A stretch of 44,286 nt of DNA from contig NZ_FOTE01000031.1 of NCBI RefSeq assembly GCF_900114475.1, forward strand, positions 1-44,286. The letters run 5' to 3'. Within the stretch, counting starts at the first letter, position 1, and every line of letters begins with the position of its first letter. Below are positions 1 to 8,697 of the stretch, piece by piece. Source of the DNA: Paenibacillus sp. 1_12. Its GTDB lineage: Bacteria; Bacillota; Bacilli; Paenibacillales; NBRC-103111. The translations under genes were made by a program, and so were the position numbers. Under the pieces are notes generated by a model, which had not been told where the DNA came from, made no database searches, and worked only from the letters and a program-made list of their open reading frames with translations.

Positions 1-29
1 TGGATTGTCAACAGAAAACTGGACAATAT

Positions 30-857
30 TTATGAGGGCATCTTTCTAGCTTCAATGGGAGTGAGATACCCCAAAGTACCATGAATTCGGTGGTGGTTGA
101 ACCAGTGAACATAATCGCTGAGCTCCAGAGCTAGCTGTTCAGAGCTCAGGAAATGAGCATGGTTAGCAAATTCCGTTTTGAAAATCTTGAATGTAGCTTC
201 GGCAACCGCGTTATCGTAAGGGCAGCCCTTCTTGCTTAATGAACGTTTGATTCCAAAAGTTTGTAACGATTGAGAAATAAGTGTGTTATCGAATTCTTTA
301 CCACGGTCAGTATGAAACATTTGGATACGATCCAACCGGACAGAGATACTCGCAATCGCCTTGTAAACTAGCGTAGCTGTCTTTTTCGGACCGCTACTAA
401 ACCCAATAATTTCACGGTTAAATAGGTCAACAAACAAGCAGACATACTGCCATTTCCCTGCCACTCGTACATACGTTAAATCACTGACAACAACCGCATA
501 GGGCTCCTCTTGCTTGAACTGACGTTGTAGTTGATTTCTGACTTTAGCATCGTTGGCATCGGATTTGAACGGCTTGAATTGGGCAACGGTATAATTCGAT
601 ACCAAACCATGCTTTTTCATGATTTGACCGATCTTACGGCGTGAGGTATGGAATGATTTCTTCCTCAACTCCACTTTGATTTTACGGGTTCCATAGTTGT
701 TTCGGCTACTTGTAGATATGTCTAGTACAGCTTTCTCTAACCGCTCTTCACTTTCGTTTTCTGTAGGCTCAGGCTTGTAGTAATAGGAACTTCGTGGAAC
801 CTGTAGGACGCTGCACATTGCTGATACCGAGTATTTGTGAGCATTATTGCGAATCAC
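30..857 (-). CDS. IS3-family transposase OrfB (DDE integrase)
   Basis: This is the catalytic subunit of the IS3-type transposase, 275 aa from a GTG start. An HTH_21-like N-terminal region (residues about 5-75, with YGTRKIKVELRK) precedes the rve integrase core. The acidic triad is visible: D in SDLTYVRV (about 126), D in FHTDRGKEF (about 184), and E in NAVAEATFKIFKTE (about 220). The C-terminus has the usual HRIHGTLGYLTP motif. The frame is intact and lies -1 to orfA, so the working enzyme is probably an OrfAB frameshift product. The family is clear; activity is not known. Confidence 0.92.
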   Translation of the reverse strand: MIRNNAHKYSVSAMCSVLQVPRSSYYYKPEPTENESEERLEKAVLDISTSSRNNYGTRKIKVELRKKSFHTSRRKIGQIMKKHGLVSNYTVAQFKPFKSDANDAKVRNQLQRQFKQEEPYAVVVSDLTYVRVAGKWQYVCLFVDLFNREIIGFSSGPKKTATLVYKAIASISVRLDRIQMFHTDRGKEFDNTLISQSLQTFGIKRSLSKKGCPYDNAVAEATFKIFKTEFANHAHFLSSEQLALELSDYVHWFNHHRIHGTLGYLTPIEARKMPS

Positions 858-859
858 AT

Positions 860-1141
860 TTACTTTCGTCCCATGATCAGCGCGGCTTGCTTTAAAATGT
901 CGTTCTCCATCTTAAGCCGCTGATTTTCTTTACGTAAAGCAAGAAGTTCGTTTTCCTCAGGGGTACGGTTTGCTTTCTCCGAAAAGGAACCGGAGGTTTG
1001 ACTTTGTTTGATCCATCGATCTAATGCTGTTGCACTCAGGTCGTATTCACGAGCAATGTTGGCTCGAGTCTTTCCGCTTTTATATAACTGAACCATCTGG
1101 CTTTTAAATTCGTCTGTAAATGTACGTCGTTCTTTGGGCAT
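860..1141 (-). CDS. IS3-family transposase OrfA (HTH)
   Basis: This is the DNA-binding subunit of the IS3 element, about 93 aa from the ATG at 1141. It opens [12 protein letters not shown], the usual HTH_Tnp_1 start, with the helix-turn-helix at residues about 20-42 (ANIAREYDLSATALDRW). A leucine-zipper-like tail follows (ENELLALRKENQRLKMENDI). An in-frame start further upstream (1186) exists, but it falls in the terminal repeat. The first 43 codons of a close relative are fused to other coding sequence at 40968-41093. Confidence 0.9.
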   Translation of the reverse strand: MPKERRTFTDEFKSQMVQLYKSGKTRANIAREYDLSATALDRWIKQSQTSGSFSEKANRTPEENELLALRKENQRLKMENDILKQAALIMGRK

Positions 1142-1187
1142 CGTAGATTCGCTCCTGTCTGATATCTTTATTCTACTAGCCCTCAAT

Positions 1188-1502
1188 TTATCTGTCCAAC
1201 TTACTATAGCCGATCCAATTTATTGGTTTACTAATGTCAGTCTTCCCCTCAATTTTAAAAGGATTGCCTTTAGAACCGTTCGTCAAGATTACAGGATAAT
1301 ACAAATAAAAATTCAAATATTTAATCTCCAATTTACCTGTATTCTTTACTTCAATCGAATAAGTTCTGTATTCGTCATTATTCTCCTGATTTGTCAAACT
1401 AATCTTTATATCCTTATCATTAAAGCGATAATCTTCTGTAGGCGAACAACCAGTCAAAAAGGTAATGAGTAAAATCAAAAAGATAAGAATGAAACGCCTC
1501 AT
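1188..1502 (-). pseudogene. lipoprotein gene interrupted by the IS3 element
   Basis: The predicted protein starts MRRFILIFLILL and has a lipobox LTGC (Cys about 19), so it would be a lipid-anchored surface protein. An AAAGGAG site lies 10 nt before the ATG at 1502. About 95 codons are native; from 1217 downwards the frame runs into the right end of the IS and stops at 1188. The missing 3' part would lie left of the window. The rest (hydrophilic, with a beta-rich segment around ISLTNQENNDEYRTY) matches no family I recognise. Confidence 0.75.
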
Positions 1503-1595
1503 TGGATCTTGTCTCCTTTATAAATTATATAATGCGGCATTGCTTAAAACGTCTTTTTTTGCGAATTTCGTAATTCGCTTTGCCTATAGTTATTC

Positions 1596-1632
1596 ATGAT
1601 TTAATTGAACTATCCTGCCAGTTAGCTTAATC
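1596..1632. repeat. dispersed TTGAACT/GTTAG motif, copy a
   Basis: A short motif reading TTGAACTATCCTGCC then AGTTAGCTTAA. A close copy is at 24132-24164, and looser versions are at 23514-23540 and 34734-34765. All copies sit between genes. Its function is unknown; see the finding on this second repeat family. Confidence 0.4.
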
Positions 1633-1677
1633 CCGTAGGGAGTTTTCGTATACCTCCTTTTCACTTCAAAGGAGACT

Positions 1678-1821
1678 CGTCGGGAATGAGATAATGTTCT
1701 TGTCAAAATCGGGAATGGAACAAGTTCTTGTCATTTAGTTTTGACAAGAACTTGTTCCCATAAAATAAAAAAACCGCGATTTACGCGGCAACTAATGAGA
1801 TAATGTTCTTGTCCTCCGACA
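1678..1821 (-). repeat. R1: 144-bp dispersed repeat with built-in terminator hairpin
   Basis: The layout on the plus strand is: CGTCGGGAAT; site GATAATGTTCTTGTC; site GGAACAAGTTCTTGTC; inverted site GACAAGAACTTGTTCC; A-run; hairpin CCGCG-ATTTA-CGCGG; site GATAATGTTCTTGTC; end CCGACA. Read on the minus strand, the hairpin is followed by seven T, so it is a rho-independent terminator. A further ATGACAAGAACATTATCC follows to about 1857 and runs into the truncated HD-like frame. R6 (34323-34466) has the same length and is its closest relative. Confidence 0.8.
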
Positions 1822-2331
1822 TCATGACAAGAACATTATCCGATTAGCCCTCAATGTAGTCTGGTCAGTTTGTCCATCATGCATTTTTGTTGCTATGATA
1901 ATGGCCTTATTTAATAAATTCATTCTGTGTTCCCCCTTCTCATGATTGTCCACTAGTACCTTTAGTCTTTTCAATAATGCTAATATGACTCTATTATCAA
2001 TCATTGAAGCATACTTTCCAGCGTTGAATCTTTCTGATCGAATAATCGTTGTAAAAAGCTGCCTGATCATAATTAAATCAGCATTGACGATTAATGATGG
2101 CGATTTAAAGTAAGCGTTGGCTTCTTCGATCCAATTTGTCCAATTAAATTGTACGATGATGTTGTTCTCATATAACATAGTTATAAAATGGCTTGCTTGA
2201 TCATGATATGAATATGGATCTAAACTGAATTCTCTTGAAACATCGTATTCTTTGCCGTTTGACTCGAAGTACGTGATAAATTCAAATAAAGTTTCCGTAT
2301 TTTCAAAACGATATTCATGAATATCACCCAC
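1822..2331 (-). CDS. DUF6508-like protein with truncated HD-hydrolase-like tail
   Basis: 169 aa from a GTG start with GGAGG seven bases upstream. Residues about 1-125 resemble DUF6508, notably FNWTNWIEEANAYF, the run NADLIMIRQLFTTIIRSERF, and ALLKRLKVL. Residues about 135-157 (MNLLNKAIIIATKMHDGQTDQ) look like the first helix of small HD-domain RelA/SpoT-like hydrolases, which normally continue K-AG-PY--HP. This second part has its own ribosome site (AAGGGGG, about 1930) before MNLL, so two genes may have fused by loss of a stop. The last residues (NRIMFLS) are coded by repeat R1, which cuts the HD part. Function unknown. Confidence 0.6.
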   Translation of the reverse strand: MGDIHEYRFENTETLFEFITYFESNGKEYDVSREFSLDPYSYHDQASHFITMLYENNIIVQFNWTNWIEEANAYFKSPSLIVNADLIMIRQLFTTIIRSERFNAGKYASMIDNRVILALLKRLKVLVDNHEKGEHRMNLLNKAIIIATKMHDGQTDQTTLRANRIMFLS

Positions 2332-2435
2332 TACATAACCTCCATCCTATTAAGCCAATTCAAGACTTGCCAAATACATTATACTTTATCCAAACTGCTC
2401 CAATCTGTGAAGAAACAAATTTTTGTATACAAACC

Positions 2436-2468
2436 AAAAAGCGCTGGGGGATAACCCAACCAACGCTC
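2436..2468 (-). terminator. rho-independent terminator
   Basis: Minus-strand reading gives AGCGTTGG, TTGGGTTATCCC, CCAGCGCT, then TTTTT. The 8-bp outer stem has one G-T pair. It is the first strong terminator after the flavoenzyme block that ends at 2681, and it also separates that block from the DUF6508-like gene. Confidence 0.65.
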
Positions 2469-2516
2469 CTTTGTTCTTCTATATTTTATTAAATTGAGCT
2501 TCGAAAACATCCTCCC

Positions 2517-2569
2517 GATATATCCTTACCACGCACTCCACATGTGTGGAGACGGTGAAAGGGATATAT
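2517..2569. repeat. nested inverted repeat with CRISPR-repeat-like core
   Basis: Outer arms GATATATCC and GGGATATATT flank an inner hairpin CTCCACA-TG-TGTGGAG. Minus-strand reading of the core, GTCTCCACACATGTGGAG followed by TGCGTGG, resembles a type I-C CRISPR repeat, but there is only one copy and no spacer array. Part of the core (CACATGTGGAGTGC) occurs again at 13070-13083. Confidence 0.35.
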
Positions 2570-2680
2570 TTATTTTTCGAAAAATTAAAAAGCCATTTTG
2601 TTATGTGTTCTGGCTCTGTCCAATATCTCCACGCTTTTTCAATGGACTTCGAGAAAGATTTATATTTGCTCTAACTCTGC

Positions 2681-3802
2681 TTAAACGATGGGGAACCAAC
2701 CTGGTATGCTTGTATAGTACTCCCACATCTGATCTGAAATCACCAGCTCTTTTTGATCTTCTTTTGATAAAGTGGTACGAATTTTTTCTTCTTCACCAGC
2801 TTCTACCTTCTGTACCCAATGCGGTTCCATAATCAATTCCCGCCCTAAAGCGATTAAAGGTATCCCTGTTTCCAATGCTTTCATCACTTCATCGGGTGTG
2901 CGCAGCATCCCAACACCCATTACTGGAATTCGATCACCAACTCGATCATGAACCATTACACCACGCGATGTTTGATCATTTGCATCACGGATCGAGCCGT
3001 TCCAAAATGATCCCACCGAAATGTGGAGGTAATCCAGTTGCTGATCAGCCAATCTGTCCACTAAATGCAACGTATCATCCATGGTGATACCCGGATTCTC
3101 CCTTTCTTCAGGAGATAGACGATAGCCGATGATGAAAGGTTTTTTTGCATGTTCCTTAACGGCTTTCTTAACTGCTTCTACAACAGCTAGCGGGAAAACC
3201 ATACGCTTTTCGAGCGTGCCTCCCCATTGATCCGTTCTTCGATTTGAGTGTGGAGAAAAGAATTGCTGAATTAAATACGTATTGGCACCATGAATTTCCA
3301 CTCCATCGTATCCTGCTTCGATGGCTCTTCGAGTTGCTTCTCCAAAGGCCTTAACCATATCAGTTATCTCTTCAGCTGTCATTTCACGCGGTTTTACAGC
3401 ATCCTCGCGTTCCGCTGCTACAGCACTTGGGGCAATGGGCTGAAGATCGGGCAATAGCTCAGGCGGACACATTCTACCGCCATGAAAAATTTGCAAGATG
3501 GCCTTGGATCCTTTTTCTTGGATAGTTGTTGCTACCCGTTTTAGACTAGGAATTAATGAATCAGAATCCGCTCCAAATTCGCCAGGGAACCCTTTTCCGT
3601 TTCTGGTTACGTAAGTGCATGCGGTAATCACGATGCCCACACCACCGGCACGCTCATGATAATAGGCAACTTCTTCATCTGAAACCTCACCATTTTCATG
3701 GGAAGCAGTATTGGTCATGGGTGCCATCACAATTCGGTTCTTTATTTCGATGCCAGAACGGAAAGTATATGGTTTAAAAGCAACTTCAAATTTAGAATTC
3801 AT
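2681..3802 (-). CDS. Old Yellow Enzyme family NADH:flavin oxidoreductase (first copy)
   Basis: 373 aa, about full length for a YqiG/NamA-like flavoprotein that reduces activated C=C bonds (enones, quinones, some nitro compounds) with NAD(P)H through FMN; cytoplasmic TIM barrel. Visible motifs: KNRIVMAPMT near the N-terminus, the substrate-binding pair His171/Asn174 in EIHGAN, RRTDQWGG after it, and the phosphate-binding end VMGVGMLRTPDEV ... IALGREL. An AAAGGAG site lies 10 nt before the ATG. It is the last gene of the five-enzyme block, 226 bp after its neighbour. Its natural substrate is unknown. Confidence 0.92.
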   Translation of the reverse strand: MNSKFEVAFKPYTFRSGIEIKNRIVMAPMTNTASHENGEVSDEEVAYYHERAGGVGIVITACTYVTRNGKGFPGEFGADSDSLIPSLKRVATTIQEKGSKAILQIFHGGRMCPPELLPDLQPIAPSAVAAEREDAVKPREMTAEEITDMVKAFGEATRRAIEAGYDGVEIHGANTYLIQQFFSPHSNRRTDQWGGTLEKRMVFPLAVVEAVKKAVKEHAKKPFIIGYRLSPEERENPGITMDDTLHLVDRLADQQLDYLHISVGSFWNGSIRDANDQTSRGVMVHDRVGDRIPVMGVGMLRTPDEVMKALETGIPLIALGRELIMEPHWVQKVEAGEEEKIRTTLSKEDQKELVISDQMWEYYTSIPGWFPIV

Positions 3803-4028
3803 GTTTGTATTTCTCCTTTTGTGTTATTCAGGTAGGTTAACGCTGCCTAAATATTTTCATTTCTAACTTGATTATCTTCAGCTTTGTTCGCGACCCGACT
3901 ATAGCAGCACCATATCAAGTCAGAGCAACCAACGAAATAAAACAATTAAGTTGATAACTATCCTCTGTGTATCCTACCATTTTTATGCTACCGACTAGCA
4001 TGGTTTAGGTATGATGCTTACTAGTGGG
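3803..4028. other. spacer between flavoenzyme genes
   Basis: 226 bp with no convincing gene, terminator or promoter beyond the ribosome site of the downstream Old Yellow Enzyme gene. It is much longer than the 14-36 bp gaps within the rest of the block, so this last gene may have its own promoter. Confidence 0.4.
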
Positions 4029-5054
4029 TTATAGTTTGATGATATCTGCGACGATTTCGTAGGAACGCAGGCGTGCCTCGTGGTCAAACACCTGGGCGAT
4101 GACCATTATTTCGTCAGCTTGGGTATCGTTCAAGAAAGATTGCAGCTTTTCTTTCACCGTTCCAGGACTGCCGAAGATGGACGAGCCGAGTTGCTGCTCC
4201 AACGCTTGTTTCTCGTACTCACTCCATAAGCTGTCCATGCTGTCCACAGGCGGTTGCAGCTGCACTTCCTTGCCCCGGATCAGGTTTAGGAATTGCTGCT
4301 GCAGCGTCGTTCCCAGGCGGTTCGCTTCCTCATCCGTATCGGCGGCAATAACGTTGACGCCGACCATCGCGTACGGCTTCTCCAGTACTTTCGAAGGCTT
4401 GAAAGAACGCCGATATAATTCCATCGCCGGCACGGTGTTGCCAGGCGAGAAGTGACTAGCGTAAGCAAACGGCAGACCGAGCTGCCCGGCCAGCTGTGCG
4501 CTGTACCCGCTGGAGCCGAGCAGCCAGATGGGAATAGTTAGGCCCTCCCCGGGGATCGCCTTGACATGCATAGTGCCTGATGCTAACGAGGGATCGAAAT
4601 AGGCCCGCAGCTCATCCAATTGCTCAGCGAAATCCTGGCCGTCATTCCTGCCGTAGCGACGCAGCGCGCGAGCGGTACGCTGATCTGTACCGGGTGCCCG
4701 TCCAAGACCGAGATCGATGCGTCCCGGGAACAGGGATTCAAGCGTCCCGAACTGCTCCGCGATCACTAGCGGCGAATGATTGGGAAGCATGATACCACCT
4801 GAGCCCACCCGGATTGTGGATGTGCCAGCCGCCACATGGGAGATCACAACGGAAGTGGCGGAGCTGGCGATAAAAGGCATATTATGGTGTTCTGCGAGCC
4901 AGTACCGGTTATAACCCCACCTCTCTGCATGCTGGGCAAGGACCAGTGTGTTGCGAAACGACTCGGCAGGACTGCCGCCGGCGACGATAGGAGATAGATC
5001 TAGCACGGAGAATGGTATATCGCTCAGTCGTTTGTTTGTTTTATTTGCAGACAT
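4029..5054 (-). CDS. luciferase-like (LLM) flavin monooxygenase, MsnO8 type, copy 1
   Basis: 341 aa, full length for MsnO8-type members of the bacterial luciferase-like superfamily. These are TIM-barrel FMN- or F420-dependent oxidoreductases; most in Bacilli use FMNH2 and oxygen. Family motifs: [13 protein letters not shown] near the start, [18 protein letters not shown] (about 49-66), the strongly conserved [10 protein letters not shown] (about 116-125), and [32 protein letters not shown] precedes the ATG. It is a tandem duplicate of the gene at 5079-6089, with 24 bp between them. The two have diverged enough to suggest different substrates. Confidence 0.9.
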   Translation of the reverse strand: MSANKTNKRLSDIPFSVLDLSPIVAGGSPAESFRNTLVLAQHAERWGYNRYWLAEHHNMPFIASSATSVVISHVAAGTSTIRVGSGGIMLPNHSPLVIAEQFGTLESLFPGRIDLGLGRAPGTDQRTARALRRYGRNDGQDFAEQLDELRAYFDPSLASGTMHVKAIPGEGLTIPIWLLGSSGYSAQLAGQLGLPFAYASHFSPGNTVPAMELYRRSFKPSKVLEKPYAMVGVNVIAADTDEEANRLGTTLQQQFLNLIRGKEVQLQPPVDSMDSLWSEYEKQALEQQLGSSIFGSPGTVKEKLQSFLNDTQADEIMVIAQVFDHEARLRSYEIVADIIKL

Positions 5055-5078
5055 ATCGTCTTCCTCATTTCATTTTTG

Positions 5079-6089
5079 TTATTTTGCCGCATTCGCCAAA
5101 ATTTCATAAGAACGCAAACGGGCCTCATGATCGAATATTTCGGTGTGCGCCATGATTTCATCCGCCCCGGTCCTTTCAATCAACTCGCGCAATTGCTGTT
5201 TAATAGCGGATGGATCGCCAATGAGGGAAGTTAACAGTTGTTCTTCAACCGATTTGCGTTCCTCGTTGCTCCAGACGGAATCCATGTCGTCAACCGGAGG
5301 CTGAAGCAGAGCGGTTTGTCCGCGTGTTAGCAGCAAAAACTTTTGGTACATAGAAGTGGCAAGTCTTTGTGCTTCTTTATCAGAATCGGCGGCAACAGCT
5401 TGTACGGATAAAAGCACATAGGGTTGATCCAGCATCGGGGACGGTAGGAAGTTCTCCCTGTAAACGGCCAACGCATCCATCATATTGCCTGGAGCGAAGT
5501 GGCCTGCAAACGAAAAGGGCAAGCCCAGCTTTCCGGCCAATTCGGCGCTGTACAAGGCCGAGCCTAACAGCCATATCGGCACCTTCGATTGTTCACCGGG
5601 AATGGCGCGGAAGCGATGGGCGCCATTCCCTGTTGTCGTTCCGGAACCATGCAGATAAGCGATCAGTTCCTGCAGCCGCTCATCAAATTCAGGTTCTCCG
5701 GCAGTCCGTTGACGGATTAGATTTGCTGTGTACCGGTCTGTGCCAGGCGCCCGTCCCAACCCAAGATCAATCCGCCCCGGAAAGAAAGCCTCCAAAGTGC
5801 CAAATTGCTCCGCCACCGTGAATGGTGAGTAATGGGAAAGCAGCATGGCCCCTGAACCGATGCGGAGGTTCTGTGTCACGGAGGCCACCCTGCCAATCAC
5901 GATTGGGGATGCGGAACTGGCCATTCCGATCCAATTGTGATGCTCCGCAAGCCAAAAACGTTTGTAGCCCCATTGTTCGGCTTTCTTTGCCAAAACAAGG
6001 GTATTGGCAAGTGACTGTTCAGCCGAACCACCTTGAATGATAGGTGAGGGATCGAGCACGGATAATGGCGTATTCGCTATGTCTGACAT
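5079..6089 (-). CDS. luciferase-like (LLM) flavin monooxygenase, MsnO8 type, copy 2
   Basis: 336 aa, paralogue of the downstream gene. Matching motifs are [41 protein letters not shown] and [19 protein letters not shown]. The same reduced-flavin oxygenase role is expected, substrate unknown. AAAGGAAG lies 9-10 nt upstream of the ATG. It is 36 bp from the preceding gene and 24 bp from the next, consistent with one transcript. Confidence 0.9.
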   Translation of the reverse strand: MSDIANTPLSVLDPSPIIQGGSAEQSLANTLVLAKKAEQWGYKRFWLAEHHNWIGMASSASPIVIGRVASVTQNLRIGSGAMLLSHYSPFTVAEQFGTLEAFFPGRIDLGLGRAPGTDRYTANLIRQRTAGEPEFDERLQELIAYLHGSGTTTGNGAHRFRAIPGEQSKVPIWLLGSALYSAELAGKLGLPFSFAGHFAPGNMMDALAVYRENFLPSPMLDQPYVLLSVQAVAADSDKEAQRLATSMYQKFLLLTRGQTALLQPPVDDMDSVWSNEERKSVEEQLLTSLIGDPSAIKQQLRELIERTGADEIMAHTEIFDHEARLRSYEILANAAK

Positions 6090-6125
6090 GATGGCATACT
6101 TCCTTTATTCATTATTGTGTGATAT

Positions 6126-7082
6126 TCATGTTGTAATGGTCATCTGATGGGTAGGGAAATAAGGCAATACCTCTTCACCCAACTCCTGGATGACCTCCTC
6201 CGGAGGACGCCAGGAAAAATACAGGACAAAAGCGAGATGGTTGACGCCTATTCGCTGAAATCTATGAAGCAACTCCACCAAATGATGGCGTCCGAGACGA
6301 TAACCTAATGGAATTTCCTCCGGTGAATCATCAGGGTTTTCCGATAAATCAATAAATAAAGTTTGAGAGAATGGTTTAAATACGCCGGACGCTTTCATCT
6401 CCGTCAATGTGCGATAATCCCGGATAAGCATTTCCTGTTTATCAACACCTCTGGGGTACTGTATCCAACCATCGCCATGTTCAGCAATCCAATTCATGGA
6501 TTGTTGGCTGAATCCCGTCACCATCGTCGGAATTGCTGTTACGGGACGGGGAATCAACTGCATATCACTGCCGTCAAAAACGCCTAGGTTCGATTCAATC
6601 GCTGCATTCTCATTCCGCAGTAGCCCGTCAAGAAATTCATAGCTCTCCCGGAAGAGCTCACCTCTATCCTCTCTTTGGACTCCCAAAGCCGTAAAATCCA
6701 TTTCGCGATCCCCCGAAGCTACACCCATAATTAATCGGTTCGGAAACAAGCGGTGTATGGATGCGGCTTCCTTTGCTACTCGGACTGGGTGACGCAACGG
6801 AAGGACGACACCCGCAGTCCCTAACACGATTTCTTTTGTATGCGCGGCGAGATAAGTTAAATAAATCCATAAATCATGCATTTGGCCATTATCGTCTATG
6901 TGAAGATTCTGCATGGTTACATCCCGCAGCCAAAGTGCAGCAAATCCGTAATCTTCGATTTTGCGAGCCAGCTGCAGCTGATTCTCCATGTGCGGCGTCT
7001 TTGTCATCTTTTCGGTTGGTAACAGAAACCCAAGCGTCAACTTATTTTTCTGATACATTTTTCGGTAACCGTCATGCTCCAA
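6126..7082 (-). CDS. LLM class flavin oxidoreductase, TIGR03571-like
   Basis: 318 aa from a TTG start; an ATG start 8 codons later (MYQKNKLTLGF) is possible but has a poorer ribosome site. It belongs to a different luciferase-like branch from the two MsnO8-type neighbours, shown by FGLL-type opening LTLGFLLPTEK, FAALWLRDVTM (about 49-58), LGTAGVVLPLRHPVRVAKEAAS, and LIMGVASGDRE. AAGGTGG overlaps the stop of the upstream Old Yellow Enzyme gene, so translation is probably coupled. Likely a cytoplasmic FMN-dependent oxidoreductase; substrate unknown. Confidence 0.88.
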   Translation of the reverse strand: MEHDGYRKMYQKNKLTLGFLLPTEKMTKTPHMENQLQLARKIEDYGFAALWLRDVTMQNLHIDDNGQMHDLWIYLTYLAAHTKEIVLGTAGVVLPLRHPVRVAKEAASIHRLFPNRLIMGVASGDREMDFTALGVQREDRGELFRESYEFLDGLLRNENAAIESNLGVFDGSDMQLIPRPVTAIPTMVTGFSQQSMNWIAEHGDGWIQYPRGVDKQEMLIRDYRTLTEMKASGVFKPFSQTLFIDLSENPDDSPEEIPLGYRLGRHHLVELLHRFQRIGVNHLAFVLYFSWRPPEEVIQELGEEVLPYFPTHQMTITT

Positions 7083-7096
7083 CTGCTTACCCCACC

Positions 7097-8221
7097 TTAA
7101 TCTTTTGTAATTATCAATTCCTGTTCCTTTATATTGGCTTTTGGTCTTAAAATTTCTGGATTAAACTCCCGCAGAGGCTGCTCTGTCAGGATGCGCTGAG
7201 GCCAGTCATGGTTGGCAAGCGCTCCTTTACCCAAGGTAATAAGATCAGCATCACCACGCATCAATAACTGTTCCGCTTTATCAGGATCTTCGAGATTGCC
7301 ATTCGCCATCACTGGAACAGTACCGAATTTCTTAGCCATTGCGGCAAGCGTAAGTTCAGTTCCTTCAAATGCCGCCCGAGTCGCATCATATTCGGTTACA
7401 TGGATATAATCCAGGCCCGCTCTGCTCAAACTTGAAAAAATGATTTCGGCATCCTTTTCGGCCCCGGCCCATTTATGATGGTAATCACTGACTTTCCCTT
7501 GGGAGATACGGATTCCTACGACAAAATCAGTCCCAACCGCTTCACGCACTGTATTAGCGACCTCAATCAGAATACGGACCCTGTTCTCTGTTGAGCCTCC
7601 ATATTCATCCGTTCTTTCATTCATATAATCCGTCAGGAACTCATCAAGCAAATAGCCGTTGGCACCATGGATTTCCACGCCATCGAACCCTGCTTCTTTT
7701 GCCCTCTTGGCCGCTTCCGCAAAACCATGAACAACCTCTTGGATATCTTCTTTTGTCATTAGTTTTGGTTTCTTGTAAGGGCCCTCCCCGACATAGAACG
7801 GAAGCTGTACACCTTTTGCTGGTATGTCAGAGGGCGCGATGATCTCGCTCTTATAACGATTTCCTTGTGACTGCGCACCTGCATGCATCAATTGGACAAT
7901 GATCTTTGATCCGGCTTGATGAACCGCCCCGGTTACTTTTCTCCATGCATCGATATGCTTCTCATTTGCAATTCCTGACTGGTTCAGATACCCTTGACTA
8001 TACATTTCATCGGGATAGGCGCCTTCCGTGATCAAGAATCCAAAACCGCCCTGTACAAAGCTTTCATAATAATTCATCATGATTTTGGTTGCTTGGCCGT
8101 CTTCAGATGCGCTAATTCTGGTCATTGGCGCTACACCAATACGATTCTTTAGTTTCAGTTTACCAATCTGTATACCAGACAAAAGACGGGGAAATTTATT
8201 TAGGTGAGCAGCTGTTGTCAA
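7097..8221 (-). CDS. Old Yellow Enzyme family NADH:flavin oxidoreductase (second copy)
   Basis: 374 aa, first enzyme gene of the block. The start is TTG with AAGGAG eight bases upstream; no ATG fits. Motifs: LKNRIGVAPMTR, His185/Asn188 in EIHGANGYLLDEFL, NERTDEYGGSTENR, and the phosphate-binding end VMANGNLEDPDKAEQLL ... LITLGKGAL. The expected reaction is NAD(P)H-dependent reduction of enones or quinones. The promoter region contains the 20-bp palindrome shared with the ArsR gene (8301-8320), so it is probably repressed by that regulator. Confidence 0.93.
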   Translation of the reverse strand: MTTAAHLNKFPRLLSGIQIGKLKLKNRIGVAPMTRISASEDGQATKIMMNYYESFVQGGFGFLITEGAYPDEMYSQGYLNQSGIANEKHIDAWRKVTGAVHQAGSKIIVQLMHAGAQSQGNRYKSEIIAPSDIPAKGVQLPFYVGEGPYKKPKLMTKEDIQEVVHGFAEAAKRAKEAGFDGVEIHGANGYLLDEFLTDYMNERTDEYGGSTENRVRILIEVANTVREAVGTDFVVGIRISQGKVSDYHHKWAGAEKDAEIIFSSLSRAGLDYIHVTEYDATRAAFEGTELTLAAMAKKFGTVPVMANGNLEDPDKAEQLLMRGDADLITLGKGALANHDWPQRILTEQPLREFNPEILRPKANIKEQELIITKD

Positions 8222-8300
8222 GTTGATTTCTCCTTTAAATTCGGTTGGTATTGTTTTAGAAACTATGCCCCATATTTGGATAACTCATTCGTATATCTAT

Positions 8301-8320
8301 ATATCTATTTTTCTCGATAT
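8301..8320. promoter_or_regulatory. ArsR-type operator in front of the flavoenzyme block
   Basis: ATATCT-N8-CGATAT, 20 bp. The same arms, spacing and similar spacer (TTTTTCT versus TTAAATCT at the 3' side) occur at 8701-8720 in the promoter of the ArsR gene. It lies about 80 bp before the TTG start of the first enzyme gene, in an AT-rich tract suited to a promoter. Confidence 0.7.
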
Positions 8321-8387
8321 ATTAGGGAGTTAGATACATGGAAGATATCCAATGCAGGGTATCAGCCATGTATGCCTGTATCCGGTC

Positions 8388-8690
8388 CTATAAACCATTT
8401 TTCATATAAACAGCCAATTCTTGAATAGCCTCTTCGTTTCTTTTGTAATACGTCCATTGACCATAGCGGTTCGCTTGTAACAAACCAGCCCTCTGAAGCA
8501 GTAAAAGGTACTGAGAAACGGTCGATTGAGATAAACCTGCCTTTTCCTGAATGTGGCTGACACAAACCCCGATTTTTTTACTTTCACCGCCTTCTTGCGT
8601 GGGAAAGTGTTTCTCAGGTTCCTTTAACCAATCGAGAATATTCAAGCGTGTTTCATTCGCCAGTGCCTTAAAGATGAGTATTGGGTTCAT
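8388..8690 (-). CDS. ArsR-family winged-helix repressor
   Basis: 100 aa counted from MNPILIFKALANETR at 8690. An in-frame ATG at 8741 is open but lies upstream of the -35 box, so it is unlikely. The fold is HTH_5: LANETRLNILDWL (helices 1-2), then ISQ-type recognition AGLSQSTVSQYLLLLQRAGLL and wing RYGQWTYYKRNEEA. It has a single cysteine in GVCVSHIQ next to the recognition region, a possible redox or electrophile sensor (inference). It heads a block of five flavoenzymes on the same strand and shares its operator with them, so it probably represses itself and them. Confidence 0.9.
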   Translation of the reverse strand: MNPILIFKALANETRLNILDWLKEPEKHFPTQEGGESKKIGVCVSHIQEKAGLSQSTVSQYLLLLQRAGLLQANRYGQWTYYKRNEEAIQELAVYMKNGL

Positions 8691-8697
8691 GACAATT

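Larger units (their letters stand above)
1..1217 (-). mobile_element. IS3-family insertion sequence, apparently complete
   Basis: The element carries orfA and orfB on the minus strand between imperfect terminal inverted repeats of about 39 bp. The left terminus starts TGGATTGTC at base 1. The right terminus ends with the complement of TGGATCGGC at 1217. Both termini share an inner GAGGGC block (about 33-39 and 1181-1186). The two frames step by -1 at an AAAG run near 855-865, the usual route to an IS3 OrfAB fusion transposase. The element lies inside a lipoprotein gene whose start is at 1502. The left flank is outside the window, so a target duplication cannot be tested. Confidence 0.85.
2332..2680. 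other. intergenic stretch with terminator and CRISPR-repeat-like palindrome
   Basis: No gene is evident. It holds a minus-strand terminator (2436-2468), a TATAAT box near 2380 on the minus strand that may serve the DUF6508-like gene, and a nested inverted repeat (2517-2569) described separately. Confidence 0.5.

Noticed and set aside
1-1217. Target duplication flanking the first IS3 element
   Set aside because: The left flank is outside the window, so it cannot be tested.
2517-2569. CRISPR array
   Set aside because: A single palindrome with no spacer/repeat series and no cas genes. Kept only as a repeat-like sequence.
4029-8221. Several long frames on the plus strand and in other minus frames inside the flavoenzyme genes
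   Set aside because: They are shadows: no ribosome sites, no family motifs, and they lie wholly within well-supported genes.
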